Positions 8,963 through 17,119 of a stretch of DNA of 64,000 nt are shown here, piece by piece. A model generated the notes under the pieces. That model saw only the letters and a list, made by a program, of their open reading frames with translations, was not told the origin of the DNA and did not search any database. Numbering within the stretch: the first letter of the stretch is position 1; each line of letters opens with the position of its first letter. The stretch spans positions 186,001 to 250,000 of the forward strand of contig NZ_FOWZ01000001.1 of NCBI RefSeq assembly GCF_900115585.1, in the 5' to 3' direction. Both the position numbers and the translations under genes were made by a program. Source of the stretch: Qipengyuania nanhaisediminis. GTDB lineage: Bacteria > Pseudomonadota > Alphaproteobacteria > Sphingomonadales > Sphingomonadaceae.

Positions 8963-10147
8963 ATGAGCCAGCGCTTTTACGAACATCTCGCCCAGGAACT
9001 GGAAAGCATAGAGGAACAGGGCCTGTTCAAGTCCGAACAGGAAATCACCTCGCCGCAAAGCGGAACCGTCGACCTCGGATCGCGCAAGGTCGTGAACCTG
9101 TGCGCGAACAATTACCTCGGCCTCGCCGATAACGAGGAAATCCGCGCGGCATCGCGCGAAGGGCTCGACACCCACGGCTTCGGCATGGCCTCGGTCCGCT
9201 TTATTTGCGGCACGCAGGACATCCACAAGCAGCTGGAACAGAGCATTTCGGACTTCGTCGGCTTCGACGAAACGATCCTCTATCCCTCCTGCTTCGATGC
9301 CAATGCGGGCTTGTTCGAAACGCTGCTGACAGCCGAGGATGCGGTCATTTCCGACGCGCTCAATCACGCCAGCATCATCGACGGTGTGCGCCTGTGCAAG
9401 GCGCAGCGCTATCGCTATGCCAATAACGACATGGGCGAGCTGGAAGAGCGGCTGAAGGAAGCCGATGCGGCCGGCGTTCGCTTCAAGCTGATCACGACCG
9501 ACGGCGTCTTCTCCATGGACGGGTTCATCGCCCGCCTCGACGAGATCTGCGACCTTGCCGAGAAATACGACGCGCTGGTCCATTTCGACGATTGTCACGC
9601 CACCGGTTTCCTTGGCGAGAACGGCCGCGGCACGCATGAATATCGCAATTGCATGGACCGGGTGGACATCACCACCGGCACGCTCGGCAAGGCGCTGGGC
9701 GGGGCAAGCGGTGGCTACACCAGCGCGCGTCCCGAGATCGTATCGATGCTGCGCCAGCGTTCGCGCCCGTACTTGTTCTCCAATTCGGTCGCGCCCCCCG
9801 TGGTCGCGGGTTCGATCAAGGCGCTCGAACTCGCCCGCCGCGGCGAACAGCGCGCAAAGCTGTGGGAGAATACCCGCTATTTTCGCGAGAAGCTGGAGGC
9901 CGAAGGGTTCGACATCCTGCCGGGCGAGCATCCGATCATCCCGATCATGCTCTACGATGCGAAGGATGCGGCCGATTTCGCCGCCCATGCCCGCGCCAAC
10001 GGGATCTACGTGACCGCCTTCTCTTTCCCCGTTGTTCCGAAGGGCAAGGCCCGTATTCGCACGCAGATGTCCTCCGCCATCACGCGCGACGACATCGACC
10101 ACGCGGTGGACGTTTTCACGCAGGCGCGGGCCAGCCTTGGCAAATAA
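8963..10147 (+). CDS. kbl: Glycine C-acetyltransferase (2-amino-3-ketobutyrate CoA ligase)
   Basis: A 394-aa PLP-dependent alpha-oxoamine synthase that cleaves 2-amino-3-ketobutyrate with CoA into glycine and acetyl-CoA. The PLP-lysine motif [14 protein letters not shown] and the upstream [12 protein letters not shown] segment are clear, as is the [15 protein letters not shown] region typical of Kbl. Length equals the family norm. It follows tdh by 9 nt with a GAGGAAA ribosome site. An inverted repeat lies immediately after the stop. Confidence 0.95.
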   Translation: MSQRFYEHLAQELESIEEQGLFKSEQEITSPQSGTVDLGSRKVVNLCANNYLGLADNEEIRAASREGLDTHGFGMASVRFICGTQDIHKQLEQSISDFVGFDETILYPSCFDANAGLFETLLTAEDAVISDALNHASIIDGVRLCKAQRYRYANNDMGELEERLKEADAAGVRFKLITTDGVFSMDGFIARLDEICDLAEKYDALVHFDDCHATGFLGENGRGTHEYRNCMDRVDITTGTLGKALGGASGGYTSARPEIVSMLRQRSRPYLFSNSVAPPVVAGSIKALELARRGEQRAKLWENTRYFREKLEAEGFDILPGEHPIIPIMLYDAKDAADFAAHARANGIYVTAFSFPVVPKGKARIRTQMSSAITRDDIDHAVDVFTQARASLGK

Positions 10148-10166
10148 GCGCGGAAACAGCTTGAGT

Positions 10167-10198
10167 GCTGCCTCGGCTCCAAGCGGAGCCGGGGCAGC
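10167..10198. terminator. Strong hairpin between convergent kbl and cio operon
   Basis: A 14-bp stem (GCTGCCTCGGCTCC pairing with GGAGCCGGGGCAGC, one G-T wobble) with a 4-nt AAGC loop fills the gap between the convergent stops. There is no T-run on either side, so it is a termination-like or transcript-protecting hairpin rather than a textbook intrinsic terminator. Confidence 0.55.
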
Positions 10199-10327
10199 TC
10201 AGACCTTCAACCAGAAGCGGATGACCATCGCCACAGCGCCCAGGACAGCGACGCTGGCGAGCCAGATCGCGGCCATCCAGGCCAGCCGCTTCCATAGCGG
10301 CGACTGCGGATCGGTAGGCTCCGCCAT
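10199..10327 (-). CDS. DUF2474 small membrane protein (CydX-like) of the Cio oxidase
   Basis: A 42-aa protein beginning MAEPTDPQSPLWKRLAWM and containing one transmembrane helix (AAIWLASVAVLGAVAMVI) followed by a short basic tail. Small single-helix subunits of this kind (CydX, or DUF2474 in the cyanide-insensitive branch) bind and stabilise bd-type oxidases. Its ATG overlaps the cioB stop by one base (TGATG), so translation is probably coupled. It is below the usual size cut-off and easily missed. Position, length and topology support the call; a sequence match to DUF2474 is my recognition, not a search. Confidence 0.75.
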   Translation of the reverse strand: MAEPTDPQSPLWKRLAWMAAIWLASVAVLGAVAMVIRFWLKV

Positions 10328-11322
10328 CAGTGGTAGCCTTCGTCCGAGACCTTGCCGCGGAATACCCAATAGGCCCACGCGGTATAGGCGATGATCAACG
10401 GCATTGTGATCGCGACGCCGACAAGCATGAAGATCTGGCTTCGCTCGGGCGCCGCGGCGTCCCAGATGGTGAGGCCCGGCGGCACGACATAGGGCCACAT
10501 GGTAACGCCCAGCCCCAGCATCCCGAACAGGAACAGCGCAATCGAGAGCCAGAAGGGCTTGCTGTTGCGGTCCGTGCCGATCGCCCGCAGCATCGAAACC
10601 GCGATGATCGCCGTGATGATCGGCACCGGCGCGGCAAAGTAGATCTCCGGCGCGGTCAGCCAGCGTTCGGCATATTCGGCGTTGAGGAAGATGTTGTAGA
10701 GGCTCACCGCTCCCATCAGCACGATCGTGGCGATTGCGGCGCGAAGCGCGAGCCAGCGGGCATGCTTTTGCGCGCCGCCATCGAGCTTCCAGATCAGCCA
10801 CGTGCTACCGAGCAGTGCATAGCCAGCGACCACGCCCAGCCCGCACAGCAGCGTGTACGGCGTCAGCCAGTCGAACCAGCTCCCGGCATAGGCCCGGTCG
10901 ACCACTTCGACACCCTGCAACAGCGCGCCGAGCGTCATGCCCTGCGCCATCGCGGCCACCAGCGATCCGCCGAAGAACGCTGCGTCCCAGAACGGCCGGT
11001 GTGCCGGATCGCGCCAGCGGTACTCGAAGGCGACCCCGCGAAAGACGAGGCCGAGCAGCATGGCGATGATGAGCGGATAGGTCGCAGGCAACACGACCGC
11101 ATAAGCCAGCGGGAAGGCCGCGAAGAGGCCGCCCCCGCCGAGCACCAGCCAGGTCTCGTTACCATCCCACACCGGAGCGATGGAGTTCATCGCCCGGTCC
11201 CGGCCCTGCCCGACCTTAAGGGTCGGGAACAGGATGCCGATGCCGAGGTCGAAACCGTCCATGACAACATAGGCGAAGACGGCGAAGGCGATGATGAAAG
11301 CCCAGATGACGGTCAGGTCCAT
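10327..11322 (-). CDS. cioB: Cytochrome bd-type quinol oxidase subunit II (cyanide-insensitive type)
   Basis: A 331-aa integral membrane protein beginning MDLTVIWAFIIAFAVFAYVV and followed by MDGFDLGIGILFP, the hallmark of CydB/CioB. About eight helices follow. With CioA it forms a heme-containing quinol oxidase that reduces O2 without pumping protons. The ATG at 11322 overlaps the cioA TGA by one base; a GTG one codon upstream (11325) is also possible. It is followed by the one-base-overlapping DUF2474 gene. Confidence 0.93.
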   Translation of the reverse strand: MDLTVIWAFIIAFAVFAYVVMDGFDLGIGILFPTLKVGQGRDRAMNSIAPVWDGNETWLVLGGGGLFAAFPLAYAVVLPATYPLIIAMLLGLVFRGVAFEYRWRDPAHRPFWDAAFFGGSLVAAMAQGMTLGALLQGVEVVDRAYAGSWFDWLTPYTLLCGLGVVAGYALLGSTWLIWKLDGGAQKHARWLALRAAIATIVLMGAVSLYNIFLNAEYAERWLTAPEIYFAAPVPIITAIIAVSMLRAIGTDRNSKPFWLSIALFLFGMLGLGVTMWPYVVPPGLTIWDAAAPERSQIFMLVGVAITMPLIIAYTAWAYWVFRGKVSDEGYH

Positions 11323-12764
11323 CACACGTCCTCCTTGTCGGCAGGAAGCGGGTCGTCATGGCCCGGGTTCTGGGTCGGGCCTGGGGTGATACCGGCGGTC
11401 CGGATCGGTCCCGTATCGCCGCGTTTGACCCCTGTTTCGCCTACATGCGGGACCTTGCCCATCAGGCGCAGGATGTACCAGACGCCAACGCCGAAGACGG
11501 CGAAATAGACAAGGATGAAGGCCAGCAGCGATGCCGCCACAGCCGGTGCGTCCAGCGGGCTCGCCGCATCTGCCGTGCGAAGAAGGCCGTAGATCACGTA
11601 AGGCTGCCGTCCGACCTCGGTGGTGATCCACCCTGCCAGCACGGCCACGAAGCCTGAAGGCGCCATGACGAGCGCAGCCCTGTGCAACCAGGGCCAGTCG
11701 TAGAGCTTGCGGCGCCACCGCGCTAACAGGCTCCAGGCACCGATGCCGAGCATGGCGAAACCGATCCCCACCATCACGCGGAAGGACCAGAACACGACGC
11801 CGACCGGCGGCTCTTCATCGTCAGGGATCGTATCGAGGCCCGCCATGGGCGCATCGAGATCGTGCTTGAGGATCAGCGAGGACAGCTTGGGAATCTGGAT
11901 CGCGTAGCGGACCGTCTTGGCCTCGCTATCGGGAATGCCGAACAGGATCAGCGGCGCGCCGTCGGGATGGCTTTCGAAGTGTCCTTCCATCGCCATGACC
12001 TTCTGCGGCTGGTGCTCCAGCGTGTTGAGGCCGTGCATGTCGCCAGCATAGATCTGCAACGGCGTCACGATCGCCGCCATCCACATCGCCATGGAGAACA
12101 TCTTGCGGGCGTGCAGGTTGGTGCTGTCCTTCAGCAGGTGCCACGCGCCGACCCCGCCCACGGCGAAGGCGGTCGTCAGGTAAGCGGCCATGACAGTGTG
12201 CACCAAGCGGTACGGAAAGCTGGGATTGAAGACGATGTCCCACCAGCTCGGCCCGGGCAGGAATTGTCCGTTCGCAGCGATCTCGTACCCCGTCGGCGTC
12301 TGCATCCAGCTGTTCACCGACAGGATCCAGAAAGCCGAAACGAAGGTGCCGAGCGCCACCATGCAGGTCGCCGCGAAATGCAGCTTCTTGCCGACCTTGT
12401 TCATGCCGAAGAGCATGACCCCGAGGAAGCCTGCCTCCAGGAAGAAGGCGGTCAGCACCTCGTAAGCCATGAGCGGCCCGATCACCGGCCCTGCCACATC
12501 GGAGAACACCGACCAGTTCGTGCCGAACTGATAACTCATCACGATCCCCGACACGACGCCCATCGCAAAGGCAATCGCGAAAATCTTCAGCCAGTATTTG
12601 AAGAGGTCGAGATAGATCTGCCGCCCGGTTTTGAGCCACAGGCCCTCGAGCACCATGAGGTAACTTGCCAGCCCGATCGAAAACGCCGGGAAGAAGAAAT
12701 GGAAACTCACCGTGAAGGCGAACTGGATGCGCGCAAGCATCAGAGCATCGAGAAAATCGAGCAT
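11322..12764 (-). CDS. cioA: Cytochrome bd-type quinol oxidase subunit I (cyanide-insensitive type)
   Basis: A 480-aa membrane protein. The N-terminus (MLDFLDALMLARIQFAFTVS, then FHFFFPAFSIGLASYLMVLE) carries the heme b595/d-side His and family motifs; GTNWSVFSDVAGPVIGPLM and the Q-loop region follow. It is about 40 residues shorter than E. coli CydA, consistent with the short Q-loop CioA branch that tolerates cyanide and sulfide. It lies on the same strand as, and 74 nt downstream of, the sulfur operon ending in SulP, so it may be read from that operon, from its own promoter near the palindrome at 12821, or from both. Confidence 0.93.
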   Translation of the reverse strand: MLDFLDALMLARIQFAFTVSFHFFFPAFSIGLASYLMVLEGLWLKTGRQIYLDLFKYWLKIFAIAFAMGVVSGIVMSYQFGTNWSVFSDVAGPVIGPLMAYEVLTAFFLEAGFLGVMLFGMNKVGKKLHFAATCMVALGTFVSAFWILSVNSWMQTPTGYEIAANGQFLPGPSWWDIVFNPSFPYRLVHTVMAAYLTTAFAVGGVGAWHLLKDSTNLHARKMFSMAMWMAAIVTPLQIYAGDMHGLNTLEHQPQKVMAMEGHFESHPDGAPLILFGIPDSEAKTVRYAIQIPKLSSLILKHDLDAPMAGLDTIPDDEEPPVGVVFWSFRVMVGIGFAMLGIGAWSLLARWRRKLYDWPWLHRAALVMAPSGFVAVLAGWITTEVGRQPYVIYGLLRTADAASPLDAPAVAASLLAFILVYFAVFGVGVWYILRLMGKVPHVGETGVKRGDTGPIRTAGITPGPTQNPGHDDPLPADKEDV

Positions 12765-12820
12765 GAAACGGCCTTACATCATTCGGGGCGACGGGAGCAG
12801 TCGAACAAACACAACGGAAC

Positions 12821-12835
12821 TTGCCCCGGGTGCAA
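12821..12835. promoter_or_regulatory. Imperfect palindrome upstream of cioA
   Basis: TTGC, 7 nt, GCAA lies 57-71 nt before the cioA start, in the short gap after the SulP stop. It is a plausible operator for separate control of the oxidase; the cognate regulator is unknown. Confidence 0.3.
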
Positions 12836-12838
12836 CAA

Positions 12839-14596
12839 TCAGATCATTCCGCGGGCGAGATAGTGATCCACCGGAGGCGGCGGTTCGCCATTGTCTTTCG
12901 AGACTTCGGCAAATGCCCGGTCCTGCGACAGGAAGACCTTGCCGTTCAATTCATCGAGGAAGTGCGTCCGTTTAAGCCGGTCCATCACGGGGCCCTTCAC
13001 CTCGGACAGATGCAGGCCGATCCCGCCATCACCCAGGCGGTGGTTGATCGCTTCGAGACTTTCAAGACCCGAAGCATCGATCTCGTTCACGGCACTGCAC
13101 ATCAGGATGACGTGCCTCAATTCCGGCCGCTCCGCGACACGCTCGAGCACATATTCTTCCAGCCAGCGCGCGTTGAGATAGGTCAGCGCCTCGTCGATGC
13201 GGATCGAAAGGACATGCGGCACGGTGAAGACGGAATGCCGCTCGACATTGCGGAAGTGTTCGGTCTCGGGCACGCGCCCGACAATGGCAGCGTGAGGGCG
13301 GCTGGCCCGGTAGAGATAGAGCAGGAGGCCGACCGCCACGCCGGTGATCACGCCAAGCTCGACCCCGGCGATCAGGGTGACGGCGATGGTGGCGACATGC
13401 GCGGCGAAATCGGCCTTGGAATAGCGCCACAGTTGCCCGGGCGTCTTCATGTCGACGAGGCTCAGCACCGCCACAATGATTGTCGCCGCCAAGGTCGCAA
13501 TCGGCAGGCTGAATAGCAGCGGCGTAAGGAACAGCGTCGCCAGCGCGATACCGACGGCGGTAAAGGCTCCGGCAGCAGGTGTCTCCGCGCCGGCATCGAA
13601 GTTCACTGCCGAGCGGGCGAAGCCGCCGGTGACCGGATAGCCCCCCGAAAAAGCACTGGCGATGTTTGCAGCGCCCAGCCCGATCAATTCCTGGTCCGGC
13701 TCGATGCGTTGGCGGCGCTTGGCGGCCAGCGTCTGGGCGACGGACACGCTCTCCACGAAGCCGATGATCGAAATGAGCAACGCCGGGACCCACAATTGCT
13801 GGATCAGCGACAGGTCGGTCGAGGGCAGGGCAAACGGCGGCAGGCCCTGCGGGATAGCGCCGACCAGCTTCACCCCCTTGTCGCCAAGATCGAGCGCGAT
13901 TGCGGCCATGATCGTCAGCGCCACAGCGACGACCGGCCCTGCCTTGGCCGTCATGTCGGCGGCGCGAGCGGGAAGGCCAAGTCGTTGCAACGCGGGCTTG
14001 GCGCCCTTGCGGACCCAGAACAGGAAGATCGTCGCCGGGATGCCGATGGCCAGCGTCCAGGGATTGGTTTCGGTGAACGAGCTCGCCAGAGACCCGAGCA
14101 TGCTTGGCCAGTTGTCGCCGCCAGCGGTAATGCCGAGGATGTGCTTCAGCTGGCTGGTTGCGATCAGAATGCCGCTGGCGGTGATAAAGCCGCTGATGAC
14201 CGGGTGAGACAGCAGGTTCGCGAGAAAACCTGCGCGCAGCAGGCCGAGAATGGCCAGCATGACACCGGACAGCATCGCCAGCGTGATCGCTGCTTCGAGA
14301 TATTCAGCCGTCCCTTGCGCCGCCACCGCGCCAGCCGCGCTCGCCGTCATCAACGAGACGACCGCTACGGGCCCCACCGCCAGGGTCCGGCTGGTGCCGA
14401 AAATGGCGTAGAGGACCAGGGGCAGGATGGAGGCATAGAGGCCCACGACCGGCGGCAATCCCGCCAGCAACGCGTAGGCCAGGCTCTGCGGAATAAGCAT
14501 AATGGTCACGATAACCGCGGCCATCAGGTCATTGGTCAGGATCGACCGGTTATATGTCCGACCCCATTCGAGGATCGGCAGGTAACGCGAGAGCAT
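12839..14596 (-). CDS. SulP-family anion permease with STAS domain
   Basis: A 585-aa inner-membrane protein. The N-terminal 400 or so residues are hydrophobic with the SulP signature (DLMAAVIVTIMLIPQSLAYA, LAGLPPVVGLYAS, then FGTSRTLAVGPVAVVSLMTA). Residues about 440-560 form a STAS domain (RHVILMCSAVNEIDASGLES). The ATG at 14596 follows GAGGGG; a TTG one codon earlier is also possible. SulP proteins move sulfate, bicarbonate or other anions. Placed 15 nt after sqr in a sulfide-oxidation operon, it probably handles the sulfite or sulfate end product (inference); import of sulfate would make less sense here. Confidence 0.9.
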   Translation of the reverse strand: MLSRYLPILEWGRTYNRSILTNDLMAAVIVTIMLIPQSLAYALLAGLPPVVGLYASILPLVLYAIFGTSRTLAVGPVAVVSLMTASAAGAVAAQGTAEYLEAAITLAMLSGVMLAILGLLRAGFLANLLSHPVISGFITASGILIATSQLKHILGITAGGDNWPSMLGSLASSFTETNPWTLAIGIPATIFLFWVRKGAKPALQRLGLPARAADMTAKAGPVVAVALTIMAAIALDLGDKGVKLVGAIPQGLPPFALPSTDLSLIQQLWVPALLISIIGFVESVSVAQTLAAKRRQRIEPDQELIGLGAANIASAFSGGYPVTGGFARSAVNFDAGAETPAAGAFTAVGIALATLFLTPLLFSLPIATLAATIIVAVLSLVDMKTPGQLWRYSKADFAAHVATIAVTLIAGVELGVITGVAVGLLLYLYRASRPHAAIVGRVPETEHFRNVERHSVFTVPHVLSIRIDEALTYLNARWLEEYVLERVAERPELRHVILMCSAVNEIDASGLESLEAINHRLGDGGIGLHLSEVKGPVMDRLKRTHFLDELNGKVFLSQDRAFAEVSKDNGEPPPPVDHYLARGMI

Positions 14597-14611
14597 CAAG
14601 CAGGCCCCTCG

Positions 14612-15835
14612 TTATTGGGCGATAAGCCCGCCGGGTCCGGCAAGCCATTCGCGCCCCTTGAGCATGCCGTTCCAGTAGATCCACGGCAAGACGTCAGCCT
14701 TGAGCATCCATGAGAGGCGTTGCGGCTTGGTGCCGTCGATGAGCCAAGTGGGGAAGCTGGGCGCGAGCTTCCCGCCGTAGCCGAATTCGGCCAGCACGAT
14801 CTTGCCGCGTTCGACCGTCAGCGGGCACGATCCATACCCGTCATATCCGGCGGTCGGCCCCTTGCCGTCCAGCTGCCGCAGGGCATTCACAGCCACGACC
14901 GGCGCCTGCTTGCGGGCGGCAGCGGCGGTCTTGGCATTGGGGGCGGAACATCCATCCCCCAGTCCGAAGACGTTGGGATAGCGCACGTGCTGCAGGGTGT
15001 GCTGGTCCACATCGACGAAGCCGCTTTCCGCAGCGAGCGGACTGTCGGCGACGAACTGCGGCGCGACCTGTGGCGGAACGACATGCATCATGTCGAAGTC
15101 GCGCGTCACTTCGCCTTCGTCGGTCGCGAATGTCGCGATCTGGTCGTGGCCATCCACCGCGACGAGGTTGTTGCCCAGCTTGAGCGCGATATCGTATTTC
15201 TCGACATAGCTCATCAGCGCCGGGACATAATCCTGCACGCCGAACAACACGCCGCCGGCATTGCAGAACTCGACCTCGATATCGCTAAGATTGCCGCTGC
15301 GGTTCCAGTGGTCGCAGGACAGGTACATCGCCTTCTGCGGGGCGCCTGCGCATTTGATCGGCATCGGAGGCTGCGTGAAGAGAGCTTTCCCCGATTTCAT
15401 CCGCTGCACCAGCTCCCATGTGTAGGGAGCAAGGTCATAGCGATAGTTGGAGGTAACGCCGTTCTTGCCGAGCGTTTCTTCAAGTCCCTCGATCTTTTCC
15501 CAGGCGAGACGAATGCCCGGCGCCATGACCAGGACATCGTAGCCGATCTCGCTGCCATCCTCGAGCTTCACGAGATTGTTCTCGGGCTCGAAAGACGCGG
15601 CGCGTGCCTTGATCCAGTTCACGCCCTTCGGCAGCACGCTCGCGGTCGAGCGGCGGGTCTGTTCGGGGTGGAAAACGCCGCCGCCGACCATGGTCCAGCC
15701 GGGTTGATAGGCATGAAAGTCGGACGGCTCGACGATGGCTATGTCGAGATCCGATCGCCGCCGCAGCATGGAAGCAGCCGTAGCGATCCCCGCAGAACCC
15801 CCGCCTATCACAGCGACCTGGTGGAATTGTTTCAT
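14612..15835 (-). CDS. sqr: Sulfide:quinone oxidoreductase, mitochondrial-like (type II)
   Basis: A 407-aa FAD-dependent membrane-associated enzyme that oxidises sulfide to sulfane sulfur and passes electrons to ubiquinone. FAD-binding VAVIGGGSAGIATAAS lies at the N-terminus. The two redox cysteines are recognisable in IKCAGAPQKAMYLS and YGSCPLTVERGKIVLAEF, contexts that match human SQOR rather than the type I bacterial enzyme. GLGDGCSAPNAKTAAAARKQ is the second FAD/quinone-side motif. The start ATG overlaps the stop of the DUF442 gene by 4 nt. Product persulfide is the substrate of the MBL dioxygenase encoded at the head of the same operon. Confidence 0.93.
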   Translation of the reverse strand: MKQFHQVAVIGGGSAGIATAASMLRRRSDLDIAIVEPSDFHAYQPGWTMVGGGVFHPEQTRRSTASVLPKGVNWIKARAASFEPENNLVKLEDGSEIGYDVLVMAPGIRLAWEKIEGLEETLGKNGVTSNYRYDLAPYTWELVQRMKSGKALFTQPPMPIKCAGAPQKAMYLSCDHWNRSGNLSDIEVEFCNAGGVLFGVQDYVPALMSYVEKYDIALKLGNNLVAVDGHDQIATFATDEGEVTRDFDMMHVVPPQVAPQFVADSPLAAESGFVDVDQHTLQHVRYPNVFGLGDGCSAPNAKTAAAARKQAPVVAVNALRQLDGKGPTAGYDGYGSCPLTVERGKIVLAEFGYGGKLAPSFPTWLIDGTKPQRLSWMLKADVLPWIYWNGMLKGREWLAGPGGLIAQ

Positions 15836-16242
15836 GTCAGCTGCCCTTCGATGGCGGATAGATCGTAGCCGGCGGCCTTCGCCCGATGGATGCGGTCGGC
15901 AGGGCTAACGCCATCCGGGTTGGCGAGAGTATCGAGCGTGATCGAGCGAGTGCCGGTCCGGCAGTAAGCGAGGATAGGGCCCTCCGTGCCGCGCCTTACC
16001 GCTCGGAAAGTCGCCACCGCACCCTCGGGAAAATTGCCGCCGGATACGGGGATATGGTGGAAGGCCATGCCCTGCTCTTCGGCAGCGCGCCTGATGGCCG
16101 CCACTTCGGGCTGGCCTTCTTCCTCGCCGTCGGGCCGGTTGCAGATCAGGGCTACGATCCCCCGATCGTGCAGCGCGGCGACGTCTTCGGGCTTGATTTG
16201 CGGAGCGACCGCAAATTCGGGGGTCACCTCGGAAATTTCCAT
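15832..16242 (-). CDS. TIGR01244/DUF442 phosphatase-fold sulfur-transfer protein
   Basis: A 136-aa protein from the ATG at 16242 (GAAGGGAG upstream; the frame above it lies inside the YeeE gene). The active-site loop AYCRTGTRS is the dual-specificity-phosphatase/rhodanese-like signature of the TIGR01244 family. In Xylella and Agrobacterium this domain is the N-terminal half of Blh, fused to a metallo-beta-lactamase persulfide dioxygenase; here it stands alone. It is thought to transfer sulfane sulfur (rhodanese-like), though that is family knowledge and not shown here. Overlaps: TAATG with the upstream YeeE half, ATGA with sqr. Confidence 0.87.
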   Translation of the reverse strand: MEISEVTPEFAVAPQIKPEDVAALHDRGIVALICNRPDGEEEGQPEVAAIRRAAEEQGMAFHHIPVSGGNFPEGAVATFRAVRRGTEGPILAYCRTGTRSITLDTLANPDGVSPADRIHRAKAAGYDLSAIEGQLT

Positions 16243-16661
16243 TACGCGCTCCCTTCGACCAGCCGCACGAGGAACATGCCCGCCAGCATCGAGACGACGA
16301 AGATGGCCGCGCTTGCCGGTTCGATTACCAGCGCCGCAATGCCCGGCCCCGGACACAGTCCGGCTATCCCCCAGCCGACCCCGAACAGGGCAGACCCGCC
16401 GATCAGGCGGCCGGTCAGATCGCTACGGTCTGGAAGGGAGAACTTCTCCGCAAACAGCGGGTGCGCCATGTGCTCGCGAAAGCGCCAGGCGATCGCCATG
16501 ACGATGACGGCCCCGCCCATGACGAAGGCCAGGGTCGGGTCCCAGTCGCCGAAAATGTCGAGGAAGCCGCGCACACGTGCAGGATCGGTCATGCCGCCCA
16601 GCGCGAGACCAGCGCCGAAGAGCGAACCGGACAACAGCGGGGGAAGGAGACGGCGCATCAT
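16242..16661 (-). CDS. YeeE/YedE-family transporter, C-terminal half (DUF6691 type)
   Basis: A 139-aa membrane protein starting MMRRLLPPLLSGSLFGAGLA with about four helices and the conserved GWGIAGLCPGPGIAAL, whose Cys lies on the substrate path of the thiosulfate transporter TsuA. It is the second half of a YeeE/YedE protein encoded as a separate gene. Its ATG overlaps the stop of the first half by 4 nt (ATGA), and its stop overlaps the next start by one base. The pair probably moves thiosulfate, persulfide or another sulfur species across the inner membrane. Confidence 0.87.
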   Translation of the reverse strand: MMRRLLPPLLSGSLFGAGLALGGMTDPARVRGFLDIFGDWDPTLAFVMGGAVIVMAIAWRFREHMAHPLFAEKFSLPDRSDLTGRLIGGSALFGVGWGIAGLCPGPGIAALVIEPASAAIFVVSMLAGMFLVRLVEGSA

Positions 16662-17119
16662 GGCAGCACCTCCAGGCCGGCGGCATTCATGAGTGCGACG
16701 GTCGCGATACCGGCGGCCATGAATGTCAGCGTTGCAACGATGGACCGCTGCGAAAGGCGGCTGACACCGCAAACGCCATGCCCGCTGGTGCAACCGCTGC
16801 CGAGGCGCGTGCCCACTCCGACGAGCAGACCGGCGACGATCAGGAACACCGGGCTTGCGAAGCTGGGTTCCATCCCGCCCGAGGCGAAAGCGACGATAGC
16901 GGCCCCGACCGGCAAGCCGATCAGGAACATCCAGGCGCTCGATTTCGACATTCCGCTATCGCTTATGCCCGTGGCGCGTGCCGCGATGCCGGACACGCCC
17001 GCGATCCGGCCAGCGCCGAGCAGCATCAGCGCCGCCGCCAGGCCGATCAGAATACCGCCGAACAGGCCGTTCATCGGTGCCGCATCGGGAAATGCGGAGA
17101 GTGTGAAACCCGCAATCAT
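16658..17119 (-). CDS. YeeE/YedE-family transporter, N-terminal half
   Basis: A 153-aa membrane protein with about four helices and the signature RLGSGCTSGHGVCGVSRLS. The CTSGH and GVCG cysteines are those expected in the first repeat of YeeE/YedE sulfur transporters. It begins with an ATG overlapping the persulfide dioxygenase stop by 4 nt and ends overlapping its partner half. Split YeeE genes in tandem are common next to bigR/blh operons (family knowledge). Confidence 0.88.
   Translation of the reverse strand: MIAGFTLSAFPDAAPMNGLFGGILIGLAAALMLLGAGRIAGVSGIAARATGISDSGMSKSSAWMFLIGLPVGAAIVAFASGGMEPSFASPVFLIVAGLLVGVGTRLGSGCTSGHGVCGVSRLSQRSIVATLTFMAAGIATVALMNAAGLEVLP

Noticed and set aside
7922..10102. 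Long minus-strand frame across tdh and kbl
   Set aside because: It lies antisense to two clearly recognised enzymes and has no ribosome site or known motif.
10167..10198. Attachment-site or mobile-element end
   Set aside because: A single hairpin between convergent genes with no direct repeats or integrase is better explained as a transcript end.
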